Translations under genes and position numbers: made by a program
Shown here: positions 44,718 through 53,698 of the stretch, piece by piece
Position numbering within the stretch: position 1 is the first letter of the stretch
Layout: every line of letters starts with the position of its first letter
NCBI RefSeq assembly: GCF_900602065.1
Contig: NZ_UWFN01000328.1
Coordinates: 1 to 64,000, forward strand
From: Pseudomonas viridiflava
GTDB lineage: Bacteria; Pseudomonadota; Gammaproteobacteria; Pseudomonadales; Pseudomonadaceae
Direction of reading: 5' to 3'
DNA length: 64,000 nucleotides
Notes under the pieces: generated by a model
Told to the model about the DNA's origin: nothing
What the model saw: only the letters and a program-made list of their open reading frames with translations
The model's database searches: none

Positions 44718-45131
44718 TTATTCCTCAGTGCTGTCTGGCTTGCCGCTCTGCGGCGCGCTTCCGGCATGCTGACCGTCTTCGGCAACGGCACGCTCGATAA
44801 GGGCAGACAGATGCGCACCACGCACGACGCTTTCGTCGTAATGGAAGTGCAACTGAGGCACGCTGCGCAGCTTCATTTCACGGGCCAGTTGCATGCGCAG
44901 GAAACCTGCGGCGCTGTTCAGCACCTTGATGGTCTGCGAGATTTCCTCTGCGCTGTCCTGACCCATGACGGTCATGAAAATCTTGGCGTGACCGACGTCA
45001 CGGCTGACATCGACAGCAGTGATGGTGACCAGACCTACGCGCGGGTCCTTGATTTCGCGGCGGATCAGTTGAGCCAGCTCGCGCTGCATCTGATCGCCAA
45101 TGCGTTGGGTACGGCTATATTCTTTTGCCAT
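44718..45131 (-). CDS. rbfA: ribosome-binding factor A
   Basis: KH-type factor for late 30S maturation and 16S 5'-end processing, also needed in cold. Family marks are R-I-G-D-Q-M-Q-R-E-L-A, D-V-S-R-D-V-G-H-A-K-I-F and L-H-F-H-Y-D-E-S. Length 137, with a variable acidic tail. It is separated from infB by 160 bp that carry a strong hairpin. Confidence 0.95.
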   Translation of the reverse strand: MAKEYSRTQRIGDQMQRELAQLIRREIKDPRVGLVTITAVDVSRDVGHAKIFMTVMGQDSAEEISQTIKVLNSAAGFLRMQLAREMKLRSVPQLHFHYDESVVRGAHLSALIERAVAEDGQHAGSAPQSGKPDSTEE

Positions 45132-45185
45132 GGTTTGCTACCTGATACTGACCGGGGGCGAAACCCTCGCGGTCTGAAAGCGGCA

Positions 45186-45219
45186 AACGCCCGGCCTGAC
45201 AGATGTCGGACCGGGCGTT
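45186..45219 (-). terminator. strong hairpin between infB and rbfA
   Basis: AACGCCCGG (45186-45194) with CCGGGCGTT (45211-45219) and an inner GACA/TGTC stem. Only TTT follows on the minus strand. It could be a partial terminator or an RNase III processing site within the operon. Confidence 0.5.
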
Positions 45220-45291
45220 GCGTGTTGAGCCCATGACAGGGTCTGCGGCATTTGCATGCGAAGACCTGCCATGGCTCCTATAGCTCGCGAC

Positions 45292-47808
45292 TTAGAGGCT
45301 GCGAGCCACTTGGACCTTCTCGAAGACTTCGATCTTGTCACCGACTTTGACGTCGTTGTAGCTCTTGACGCCAATACCGCATTCCATGCCGGCACGTACT
45401 TCGGAAGCGTCATCCTTGAAGCGACGCAGGGATTCCAGCTCGCCTTCGAAGATAACGATGTCTTCGCGCAGTACACGAATCGGACGGTTACGGAAGACAA
45501 CGCCTTCGATAACCATGCAACCAGCGATCGCGCCAAACTTCGGCGAACGGAACACGTCGCGGACTTCGGCAATACCCAGGATATTTTCCCGAACATCGCT
45601 GCCAAGCATACCGGTAAGGGCTTTCTTGACGTCTTCGATGATGTCGTAGATCACGTTGTAGTAACGCATATCCAGACCTTCCTGCTCGACAATCTTGCGA
45701 GCGCCAGCATCAGCACGCACGTTGAAGCCGAACAGTACAGCGTTGGAAGCCAGCGCCAGGTTAGCATCGCTCTCGGTGATACCACCGACACCGCCGCCGA
45801 CAACGCGCACTTGCACCTCGTCGTTACCCAGGCCGTTCAATGCACCCTGCAGAGCTTCCAGGGAACCACGGACGTCGGATTTGAGGACGATGTTAAGCGT
45901 CTTCTTCTCTTCCTGACCCATGTTCTCGAAGATGTTCTCCAGCTTGCCAGCGTGAGCACGGGCCAGTTTGACTTCGCGGAACTTGCCTTGACGGAACAGA
46001 GCCACTTCACGGGCTTTCTTCTCGTCAGCAACAACGCTCATCTCGTCGCCAGCGTCCGGTGTACCGTCCAGACCGAGGATCTCGACCGGAATGGCTGGAC
46101 CTGCTTCCTTGATTGGCTTGCCGTTCTCGTCGAGCATGGCGCGAACACGGCCATAGTTCGAACCAACCAGCACCATGTCGCCCTGACGCAGTGTACCGTC
46201 CTGAACCAGAACAGTTGCGACCGGACCACGGCCTTTGTCGAGACGCGACTCAACAACCACACCACGGCCAGGAGCCGAAGGCGTTGCAGTCAGTTCCAGG
46301 ACTTCAGCCTGCAACAGAACTGCTTCGAGCAGGTCGTCAACACCGGTACCCATCTTCGCGGAGACCGAAACGAACGGCGTTTCACCGCCCCACTCTTCGG
46401 ACGTCACGCCGTGAACCGACAGTTCACTGCGGATGCGGTCCAGGTCAGCGCCCGGCTTGTCGATCTTGTTCACTGCAACGACCAGAGGAACACCGGCAGC
46501 CTTGGCGTGTTGCACGGCTTCGATGGTCTGTGGCATCACGCCGTCGTCAGCAGCAACAACGAGGATCACGATGTCAGTGGCCTTGGCACCACGAGCACGC
46601 ATTGCGGTAAACGCGGCGTGACCCGGGGTGTCGAGGAAGGTGACCATGCCGCGTTCGGTTTCAACGTGGTATGCACCAATGTGCTGGGTGATACCACCGG
46701 CTTCGCCAGCAGCAACCTTGGCACGACGAATGTAGTCGAGCAGGGAAGTCTTACCGTGGTCAACGTGACCCATTACGGTCACAACAGGAGCACGGGAGAA
46801 CGTTTCACCTTCGAACTTCAACGACTCTGCCAGGGAATCTTCCAGGGCTGTATCGCTGACCAGGGTCACTTTGTGGCCCAGCTCTTCAGCAACCAGTTGA
46901 GCAGTTTCCTGATCCAGAACCTGGTTGATGGTGGCTGGAGTACCCAGCTTGAACATGAACTTGATGATCTCAGCTGCCTTGACCGACATTTGTTGTGCCA
47001 GGTCGCCGACAGTGATGGTCTCACCGATTTTCACGTCACGAACCACAGGGCCGGTAGGGCTCTGGAAACCGTGAGCATTACGCTTCTTCAGCTTGGCCTT
47101 GCCACGACCACCACGACGGAAGCCATCGCTTTCTTCGTCAGTAGTGCGCGGGGCAACGCGTGGCGCTGGAGCTTTCTCTTTAACAGAGGCGCGATGCGGG
47201 GCGTTCTTGCGATCACCGTCACCACCACGAGCATTGCGATCATCGCTGCGCGGCTTGTCCGGACGACGCTGTTCGTCACGCTTGCGAACTTCAGCAACCG
47301 GAGCCGGAGCAGGAGCAGCAACAGGTGCTTCCTGAACAGGTTCGGCAGCCGGAGCTGGCGCTGCTGCTTCAGTAGCAACGGCGGCAGGAGCTGAAGGCTG
47401 ATTACGCGCTTCTTCTTCGGCGCGGCGCTTGGCTTCTTCTTCAGCCTTTTGACGTGCAGCATTTTCTACGGCGCGACGTTCATCAAGCTCGCGCTTGCGC
47501 TCGGCCTCGATTTCTTCCGGGCTGCGCTGCACGAACACTTTCTTCTTGCGTACTTCAACGCTGATGCTTTTGCTGCCAGCAACACGCAGGGTGCTGGTGG
47601 TTTTACGCTGCAGCGTGATCTTGCGTGGTTCTTCCACTTTCGCCTTGTGGCTGCTCTTCAAGTGAGTCAGCAACGATTGCTTCTCACTGTCAGTCACATG
47701 TTCTTCGGCGGCGGTGTGCGGCAGACCTGCCTCACGCATCTGCTGCAACAGGCGCTCTACCGGTGTTTTGACCTCATCGGCCAGTTGTTTCACCGTGACT
47801 TGCGTCAT
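45292..47808 (-). CDS. infB: translation initiation factor IF-2
   Basis: GTPase that brings fMet-tRNA to the 30S P site and joins subunits. Order: N-terminal IF2_N module, a long charged Lys/Glu/Arg and Ala/Pro-rich linker (about 90-260), a second N module (about 263-315), the G domain with G-H-V-D-H-G-K-T (about 346-353), D-T-P-G-H and N-K-I-D, then domains II-IV. Length 838 is normal. It lies 27 bp after nusA. Confidence 0.97.
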   Translation of the reverse strand: MTQVTVKQLADEVKTPVERLLQQMREAGLPHTAAEEHVTDSEKQSLLTHLKSSHKAKVEEPRKITLQRKTTSTLRVAGSKSISVEVRKKKVFVQRSPEEIEAERKRELDERRAVENAARQKAEEEAKRRAEEEARNQPSAPAAVATEAAAPAPAAEPVQEAPVAAPAPAPVAEVRKRDEQRRPDKPRSDDRNARGGDGDRKNAPHRASVKEKAPAPRVAPRTTDEESDGFRRGGRGKAKLKKRNAHGFQSPTGPVVRDVKIGETITVGDLAQQMSVKAAEIIKFMFKLGTPATINQVLDQETAQLVAEELGHKVTLVSDTALEDSLAESLKFEGETFSRAPVVTVMGHVDHGKTSLLDYIRRAKVAAGEAGGITQHIGAYHVETERGMVTFLDTPGHAAFTAMRARGAKATDIVILVVAADDGVMPQTIEAVQHAKAAGVPLVVAVNKIDKPGADLDRIRSELSVHGVTSEEWGGETPFVSVSAKMGTGVDDLLEAVLLQAEVLELTATPSAPGRGVVVESRLDKGRGPVATVLVQDGTLRQGDMVLVGSNYGRVRAMLDENGKPIKEAGPAIPVEILGLDGTPDAGDEMSVVADEKKAREVALFRQGKFREVKLARAHAGKLENIFENMGQEEKKTLNIVLKSDVRGSLEALQGALNGLGNDEVQVRVVGGGVGGITESDANLALASNAVLFGFNVRADAGARKIVEQEGLDMRYYNVIYDIIEDVKKALTGMLGSDVRENILGIAEVRDVFRSPKFGAIAGCMVIEGVVFRNRPIRVLREDIVIFEGELESLRRFKDDASEVRAGMECGIGVKSYNDVKVGDKIEVFEKVQVARSL

Positions 47809-47835
47809 GCACTTCTCTCCTCAGGCCGCGCCTAA

Positions 47836-49317
47836 TTACTCGAACCAGTGGGCTCGGGCGGCCATGATCAACTTGCCGGCACGAATATCATCAATGCCGT
47901 CGATGTCGAGCAGATCGTCAATAGACTGCTCGGCCAGGTCTTCGCGGGTAATTACGCCGCGCACCGCCAGTTCCATCGCCAAATCCTTGTCCATACCCTC
48001 AAGCGAGAGCAGGTCTTCGGCCGGATGGGCGTCTGCCAGCTTTTCCTCTGTAGCGATGGCTTTGGTCAACAAACGATCCTTGGCCCGAGCACGAAGCTCG
48101 TTGACGGTTTCCTCGTCAAAGCCGTCGATGTTGAGCATCTCCTCCACCGGTACGTAGGCAATCTCTTCCAGGCTGGTGAAGCCTTCATCTACCAGCACTT
48201 GCGCCAGGTCTTCGTCGACTTCCAGCTCGTCGATGAAGTTGCGCAGGATGTCGCCGGTTTCTGCTTGCTGCTTGGCCTGGATGTCCGATTCGGTCATTAC
48301 GTTCAGGGTCCAACCGGTCAGTTGACTGGCCAGACGCACGTTCTGACCGCCACGACCAATGGCCTGAGCCAGGTTGTCGGCACCGACCGCGATGTCCATT
48401 GCATGGGCGTCTTCATCTACGATGATTGCCGCCACTTCAGCCGGGGACATCGCGTTGATGACGAATTGAGCCGGATTGTCATCCCACAGGACGATATCCA
48501 CTCGTTCGCCACCCAGTTCGCCCGAAACAGCCTGAACTCGCGAACCACGCATGCCAATACAGGCGCCTTGCGGATCGATTCGTTTGTCCTTGGAGCGAAC
48601 AGCGATTTTTGCACGCGAACCCGGGTCACGAGAGGCAGCCATCACCTCGATCAGACCTTCAGCGATTTCCGGCACTTCAATGCGGAAAAGCTCAATCAGC
48701 ATCTCTGGCGCTGTACGCGACAGAATCAGCTGCGGACCACGGTTTTCGGTGCGAATTTCCTTCAGCAGAGCCCTTAGACGGACACCTACACGGAAGGTTT
48801 CGCGGGAAATAATGTCTTCACGAGCCAACAGCGCTTCAGCGTTGTTACCCAGATCAACGATGACGTTGTCACGCGTGACCTTTTTAACAGTACCGGAAAT
48901 GATTTCGCCCAATCGTTCACGATAGGCGTCAACCACTTGGGCACGCTCGGCTTCACGAACCTTCTGCACGATGACTTGCTTTGCAGTCTGTGCAGCGATG
49001 CGGCCGAACTCGATGGATTCGATTTTTTCTTCGATCAGGTCGCCGGCTACAGCGCCTGGCCTTTTCTCTTGAGCCTGATCGACGGCCAGCTCGTATGCTG
49101 GATCGTCAAGGTCTTCGTCTTCGACCACTGTCCAGCGACGGAACGTCTCGTAGTTACCCGTCTGACGGTTGATCTCTACACGCAGCTCAACTTCATCTTC
49201 AAAGCGTTTTTTTGTCGCTGTGGCCAGAGCCAGTTCCAGCGCTTCAAAAATAACACCTGCCGGGACGCCCTTTTCATTGGACACCGACTCAACAACCAGC
49301 AGTACTTCTTTGCTCAT
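47836..49317 (-). CDS. nusA: transcription termination/antitermination factor NusA
   Basis: RNA polymerase elongation factor for pausing, termination and rRNA antitermination. N-terminal RNAP-binding domain (about 1-125), S1 (about 135-200), two KH domains (about 230-345; G-Q-N-V-R-L-A-S-Q-L-T-G-W) and two acidic C-terminal repeats with helix-hairpin-helix character. I chose M-S-K-E-V-L-L at 49317 (493 residues), the family start; seven upstream codons are open but have no conserved start. Confidence 0.96.
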   Translation of the reverse strand: MSKEVLLVVESVSNEKGVPAGVIFEALELALATATKKRFEDEVELRVEINRQTGNYETFRRWTVVEDEDLDDPAYELAVDQAQEKRPGAVAGDLIEEKIESIEFGRIAAQTAKQVIVQKVREAERAQVVDAYRERLGEIISGTVKKVTRDNVIVDLGNNAEALLAREDIISRETFRVGVRLRALLKEIRTENRGPQLILSRTAPEMLIELFRIEVPEIAEGLIEVMAASRDPGSRAKIAVRSKDKRIDPQGACIGMRGSRVQAVSGELGGERVDIVLWDDNPAQFVINAMSPAEVAAIIVDEDAHAMDIAVGADNLAQAIGRGGQNVRLASQLTGWTLNVMTESDIQAKQQAETGDILRNFIDELEVDEDLAQVLVDEGFTSLEEIAYVPVEEMLNIDGFDEETVNELRARAKDRLLTKAIATEEKLADAHPAEDLLSLEGMDKDLAMELAVRGVITREDLAEQSIDDLLDIDGIDDIRAGKLIMAARAHWFE

Positions 49318-49376
49318 CGTACGCCTCGCCTTTCGCAAGCCATTGGATCCGCGGGATCCGCAGTATTTGGCACGTA

Positions 49377-49835
49377 TCAGTCAAACGTGGGAATAATGTT
49401 GGCCTTGTCGATCATATCGATCGGCAACAGGAACTCATGGTCTTCTACCTGCACCACAACGTCCTGCTCTTCTACACCACGCAGAAGGCCCTGAAAGTTG
49501 CGTCGACCCTCGAAAGGCGAACGCAGCTTGATCTTCACTTGTGCACCGGCAAATTGTGCAAACTGCTCGATAGTGAACAGTGGGCGTTCCATGCCAGGCG
49601 AGGAAACTTCAAGGGTGTATTCAACGGAAATCGGATCTTCAACATCCAGAACACCGCTGATTTGACGGCTCACGATGGCACAATCGTCCACCAGCACGCC
49701 GCCTTCCTTATCAATATAAACGCGCAACATTGAGTGGCGACCTTGAGCCGAAAACTCAATACCCCAGCATTCATAGCCCAGGGCCACGACCACCGGGGCC
49801 AGCAAGGCCTGCAACTCTTCTAGCTTGCTCGACAC
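49377..49835 (-). CDS. rimP: ribosome maturation factor RimP
   Basis: Small factor for 30S assembly (S12-linked). N-terminal alpha/beta domain with L-G-Y-E-C-W-G-I-E-F and L-R-V-Y-I-D-K; C-terminal SH3-like domain ending F-L-L-P-I-D-M-I-D-K-A. The GTG at 49835 (152 residues, S-S-K-L-E-E-L) is preferred because GAGGGG lies just upstream and family members start there; the open frame to 49898 runs through the leader. First protein gene after the tRNAs, as in E. coli metY-rimP-nusA-infB. Confidence 0.94.
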   Translation of the reverse strand: MSSKLEELQALLAPVVVALGYECWGIEFSAQGRHSMLRVYIDKEGGVLVDDCAIVSRQISGVLDVEDPISVEYTLEVSSPGMERPLFTIEQFAQFAGAQVKIKLRSPFEGRRNFQGLLRGVEEQDVVVQVEDHEFLLPIDMIDKANIIPTFD

Positions 49836-49942
49836 CTGAACCCCCTCGTGCATGTATGTGCATGCTATGCAAAATAAAAAAATGGGCGAAACGCCCATCC
49901 TTGAAACGCCGTCGAACAGCGGCGTTGAAAGTGTCCAGCTAA

Positions 49943-49966
49943 CAAAAAGCCCCTTAAAAGGGGCTC
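49943..49966 (-). terminator. terminator between tRNA-fMet and rimP
   Basis: AGCCCCTT and AAGGGGCT with T5 on the minus strand, about 10 bp after the tRNA. Read-through would be needed for rimP, or a separate promoter. Confidence 0.8.
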
Positions 49967-49973
49967 CTTAAAC

Positions 49974-50050
<77 letters not shown>

Positions 50051-50066
50051 ACAAAGCTGGGGCGGA

Positions 50067-50095
50067 AGTATACGACCGATCCCTTGCAGGGTCAA
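50067..50095 (-). promoter_or_regulatory. sigma70 promoter of tRNA-fMet
   Basis: TTGACC (50090-50095) and TATACT (50067-50072), spacing 17, with the GC-rich discriminator TCCGCCCC on the minus strand. Start predicted near 50059. Confidence 0.8.
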
Positions 50096-50115
50096 TGTAA
50101 CCTTCCACCTACAAG

Positions 50116-50138
50116 AAAGCCCGCAACAGCGGGCTCTC
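50116..50138 (-). terminator. terminator after tRNA-Leu
   Basis: AGCCCGC-TGTT-GCGGGCT followed by TTCTT on the minus strand, about 9 bp past the tRNA-Leu 3' end. Confidence 0.8.
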
Positions 50139-50146
50139 CTGATAAT

Positions 50147-50232
50147 TGGTACCGAGAAGGGGACTCGAACCCCTACACCCTATGGGCACAACCACCTCAA
50201 GGTTGCGTGTCTACCAATTCCACCACCTCGGC
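50147..50232 (-). tRNA. tRNA-Leu (GAG)
   Basis: 86 nt including CCA; starts GCCGAGG, with a long variable arm as expected for leucine. The anticodon loop TTGAGGT gives anticodon GAG (50196-50198), reading CUC/CUU. It lies 43 bp downstream of secG, the conserved pseudomonad position, and may be co-transcribed with secG. Confidence 0.96.
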
Positions 50233-50275
50233 AATACATCTTTGGCAGCCTCGAATATCACTGCCTGTTGAAACC

Positions 50276-50656
50276 TTACTTCTGCTCGGGAGCTTGAGGT
50301 ACGTCAGCTGGAACAACCGCTGGCTTTTGCCCTTCGAGCACCGGAACATCATCTGCTGCCGGTTTTTGCTTCACTTCCATTACCGCTGGATCTGGCAAAC
50401 CTTCCTGAGTCAGCTCATGAGCTTTCTCTTTAGCAAAGTAACCTAACCCCAAGCTGGTTATGAAAAAAGCTGCGGCGAGTATACCAGTAAACTTACTAAG
50501 AAAGGTAGAGGAACCTTGGCTTCCGAAGACAGTATTTGATGCACCTGCTCCGAAAGACGCGCCAGCGTCCGCACCCTTACCCTGCTGCAGCAAAACCAGG
50601 ACGACAACGCCCAGAGCGGCCAACAGATGAAAAACGACTACGACTGTTTCCAGCAT
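50276..50656 (-). CDS. secG: preprotein translocase subunit SecG
   Basis: Accessory SecYEG subunit that speeds protein export. Two membrane segments (about residues 2-22 and 54-74) flank the conserved loop G-K-G-A-D-A-G-A-S-F-G-A-G-A-S-N-T-V-F-G. The hydrophilic Pro/Glu-rich tail is long (126 residues in total). I chose M-L-E-T-V-V at 50656, 4 bp after the tpiA stop, as the family start. Confidence 0.95.
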   Translation of the reverse strand: MLETVVVVFHLLAALGVVVLVLLQQGKGADAGASFGAGASNTVFGSQGSSTFLSKFTGILAAAFFITSLGLGYFAKEKAHELTQEGLPDPAVMEVKQKPAADDVPVLEGQKPAVVPADVPQAPEQK

Positions 50657-50660
50657 TTTT

Positions 50661-51416
50661 TCAGTTTCCCGCGGCGCGAATAATCGCACCGAACTCAGCT
50701 GCATTCAGGGAGGCACCACCAATGAGCCCCCCATCGATATCCGGCATGCCGAACAGTTCGACCGCATTGGCCGCCTTCACGCTGCCGCCATAAAGAAGTC
50801 GCACGCCTTGTGCGACCTCAGCATTCTCTTTCGCCAACTGCGCACGAATGGCTGCGTGCACGTCCTGCGCCTGTTGAGGCGAAGCGGTCAGCCCGGTGCC
50901 GATGGCCCAGACTGGCTCGTAAGCGATTACTGCATTCACGAGAGCATTGATGCCCAGCGCTACGATGATGCTGTCGAGCTGCTGCCCGACCACTTCAAGC
51001 GTTTTGCCAGCTTCACGCTCTTCGAGGGTTTCGCCGATACACAGCACCGGCGTAAGGCCGCTTGCCTGAGCTGCAGCGAACTTGCGAATCAGCACATCAT
51101 CGCTCTCGCCCATAATCTGGCGACGCTCCGAGTGACCGACAAGTACCAGCTTGCAACCTGCATCAGCCAATTGACTCGACGAAACTTCGCCAGTCAAGGC
51201 ACCCTGCCCTGCTTCATGCGCACAGTTCTGCGCACCCACAGAAATTGATTTGCCCTGCAAACCTTCAACCACCAGGCTTACGTGCAGGCTCGACGGAAAC
51301 ACCGCCACATCAACACCGCTTGGGAGGACCTGCTCTGCAAGGCCCTCGATCAGCTCAGCGACGCTGGCGCGGGTACCGTGCATCTTCCAGTTACCAGCTA
51401 CCATAGGGCGACGCAT
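50661..51416 (-). CDS. tpiA: triosephosphate isomerase
   Basis: Interconverts dihydroxyacetone phosphate and glyceraldehyde-3-phosphate. Catalytic Lys in G-N-W-K-M-H (about residue 11), His in V-G-H-S-E-R-R (about 95), Glu in A-Y-E-P-V-W-A-I-G-T-G (about 167). Length 251 is normal. Between glmM (66-bp gap) and secG. Confidence 0.97.
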   Translation of the reverse strand: MRRPMVAGNWKMHGTRASVAELIEGLAEQVLPSGVDVAVFPSSLHVSLVVEGLQGKSISVGAQNCAHEAGQGALTGEVSSSQLADAGCKLVLVGHSERRQIMGESDDVLIRKFAAAQASGLTPVLCIGETLEEREAGKTLEVVGQQLDSIIVALGINALVNAVIAYEPVWAIGTGLTASPQQAQDVHAAIRAQLAKENAEVAQGVRLLYGGSVKAANAVELFGMPDIDGGLIGGASLNAAEFGAIIRAAGN

Positions 51417-51482
51417 GCTGTACCTCGTCGGTCAAAGTGGGCGCAGATGTTACCCAACACTTTCAACACTGGCAAGCCGAAA

Positions 51483-52823
51483 TCAGGCGCAAACTTCAGC
51501 AACCAGTTTTGCGAGCTCATCGGCGTAACCACGAACCTGTACTTCGTCCTCGCCTTCAACCATCACGCGGACCAGTGGCTCGGTCCCGGACTTGCGCAGC
51601 AACACGCGACCGCGCCCCTCCATGGCTGCCGTTACACGGTCGCAAGCCTCTTTGACAGCGGGATGCGTGACCGGATCAACACCGCCCGAAAACCGGACGT
51701 TGACCAGTACTTGCGGGCATTTGCGAAGCGCCTGACGCGACTGCGCAAGACTTTCTCCGTTGCGACGCAGCGCAAGCAGCACCTGCAGCGCAGCGATAAT
51801 TGCGTCCCCGGTTGTGGTGTGCTGGAAGCAGACGACGTGACCGGAGTTCTCACCACCGATCTGCCAATTGCGTTCCAGAAGCTCGGCAATCACATAACGA
51901 TCACCCACGTTGGCGCGAACAAACGGGATATCCAGATCAGCCAGGGCCAGCTCAAGCCCCAGATTGCTCATCAGAGTACCCACGACGCCACCTTGCAGGC
52001 GGCCACGCGCATGGAGATCACGGGCAATGATGAACAACAACTCGTCCCCATCAACAACAGCGCCCGTGTGATCGACCATCAAGACGCGGTCGCCATCACC
52101 ATCGAAACCAATGCCGAGGTCTGCATGCTCGGCGAGCACGGCTGCCTGCAACGCACCCATGTGCGTGGAGCCACAGTCTTCATTGATGTTCAGGCCATTG
52201 GGCTGGGCAGACAAAACGGTCACTTGAGCGCCCAGCTCACGGAAGACGTTTGGCGCCACCTTGTATGTCGCGCCATGGGCGCAGTCGACCACCAGTTTGA
52301 GACCGGCAAAATCGGTGCTGGTCGGCACGCTGCTTTTACAGAATTCGATATAACGGCCCGCAGCGTCATTGATACGCGAAACCTTGCCCAGCTTTTCCGA
52401 CTCGACGACTGTCATCGGCGCATCGAGCAACTCCTCGATCATCAACTCGATCTCATCAGGCAACTTGGTGCCCTGACCGGAGAAGAATTTGATGCCGTTA
52501 TCGTAATGCGGGTTATGCGAAGCGCTGATCACGATGCCAGCTTCCGCATGAAAAGTGCGGGTCAGGTAAGCGATGGCAGGCGTAGGCATTGGCCCCAACA
52601 GCATCACATCAGCGCCAGCGGCAGACAGGCCCGCCTCAAGCGCCGACTCGAACATATAACCGGAGATACGCGTGTCCTTGCCTACCAGAATGCGGCAGGC
52701 GCCGAGGCGTCGAAACGCCATGCCTGCTGCCCAACCGAGTTTCAGCATGAATTCGGGAGTAATAGGGAATTGCCCCACTCGACCACGAATGCCGTCGGTT
52801 CCGAAATATTTCTTGGTAATCAT
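51483..52823 (-). CDS. glmM: phosphoglucosamine mutase
   Basis: Converts glucosamine-6-phosphate to glucosamine-1-phosphate for UDP-GlcNAc, peptidoglycan and LPS. The phosphoserine loop is I-S-A-S-H-N-P (Ser about 101), the metal loop D-G-D-G-D-R (about 242) and the sugar-binding G-G-E-N-S-G-H (about 325). Length 446. It lies 15 bp after folP. Confidence 0.97.
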   Translation of the reverse strand: MITKKYFGTDGIRGRVGQFPITPEFMLKLGWAAGMAFRRLGACRILVGKDTRISGYMFESALEAGLSAAGADVMLLGPMPTPAIAYLTRTFHAEAGIVISASHNPHYDNGIKFFSGQGTKLPDEIELMIEELLDAPMTVVESEKLGKVSRINDAAGRYIEFCKSSVPTSTDFAGLKLVVDCAHGATYKVAPNVFRELGAQVTVLSAQPNGLNINEDCGSTHMGALQAAVLAEHADLGIGFDGDGDRVLMVDHTGAVVDGDELLFIIARDLHARGRLQGGVVGTLMSNLGLELALADLDIPFVRANVGDRYVIAELLERNWQIGGENSGHVVCFQHTTTGDAIIAALQVLLALRRNGESLAQSRQALRKCPQVLVNVRFSGGVDPVTHPAVKEACDRVTAAMEGRGRVLLRKSGTEPLVRVMVEGEDEVQVRGYADELAKLVAEVCA

Positions 52824-52838
52824 GGATGCTCCGTATTC

Positions 52839-53690
52839 TTATTGCGCCGCTTCAACCGCGGCAATCATCCGCACGACATCGACCGTTTCGGCCACATCAT
52901 GCACACGTAGAATTCTTGCGCCCTTGGTCATCGCCAACGCGGCGAGAGCAAGACCACCAAACAGACGTTCGCCGACCGGACGCCCCAACGCACCGCCAAT
53001 CATGCTCTTGCGCGAGACACCAACCAATAGCGGGCGGCCCAGCAAATGCAATTCCTGCATATGCTTGAACAGGCTCAGATTGTGATCGAGGCTTTTGGCA
53101 AAACCAAAACCCGGATCCAGAATGATGCGCTCTTCAGGAATACCTGCAACACCACACTGACCCATCCGCTCGCGCAAAAAAGCACCGACCTCAGCGACCA
53201 GATCGTCATACCGAGGATCATCCTGCATATCGCCCGGCTCGCCACGCATGTGCATCAGGCACACCGGCAACCCGGTCGCAGCCGCCGCATCCAGCGCACC
53301 GTCACGACGCAATGAACGAACGTCATTGATCAAACCTGCACCCAGCCGAGCGGTTTCACGAATGACAGCAGGCGTGGAGGTGTCCACCGAGATGATAACG
53401 TCCAGCTCGCGATTCAGCGCCTCCACGACAGGGGCCACGCGCTCGAGCTCTTCAGTGGGCGATACCGCACGCGCGCCCGGACGAGTTGATTCGCCGCCGA
53501 CATCAATCAGCGTGGCACCCGCAGCAACCATCGCTTCGGCATGCCGCAGAGCGGCATCGAGGAGGGTGTAGCGACCGCCATCGGAGAAGGAATCAGGGGT
53601 TGCGTTGAGGATGCCCATAACATGCGTACGGGACAAATCAAGAACCCGGTTGCCGCAAGGCAACCGGGTCGGGTACAGCACAGGATTCAT
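52839..53690 (-). CDS. folP: dihydropteroate synthase
   Basis: Joins the FolK product to p-aminobenzoate; target of sulfonamides. Family motifs are M-G-I-L-N-A-T-P-D-S-F-S-D-G-G (about residues 25-39), D-V-G-G-E-S-T-R-P-G and G-V-S-R-K-S. Length 283 is normal; no resistance insertion is seen in the first loop. It lies 8 bp after ftsH. Confidence 0.97.
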   Translation of the reverse strand: MNPVLYPTRLPCGNRVLDLSRTHVMGILNATPDSFSDGGRYTLLDAALRHAEAMVAAGATLIDVGGESTRPGARAVSPTEELERVAPVVEALNRELDVIISVDTSTPAVIRETARLGAGLINDVRSLRRDGALDAAAATGLPVCLMHMRGEPGDMQDDPRYDDLVAEVGAFLRERMGQCGVAGIPEERIILDPGFGFAKSLDHNLSLFKHMQELHLLGRPLLVGVSRKSMIGGALGRPVGERLFGGLALAALAMTKGARILRVHDVAETVDVVRMIAAVEAAQ

Positions 53691-53698
53691 GTCAGGCC

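Noticed and set aside
45256..47394. 712-codon open frame on the plus strand
   Set aside because: Antisense to infB; rich in His/Asn/Thr with no recognisable domain.
49321..49376. GGATCCGCGGGATCCG palindrome between rimP and nusA
   Set aside because: Short direct/inverted GGATCC words without a stem long enough or a T run to call a terminator.
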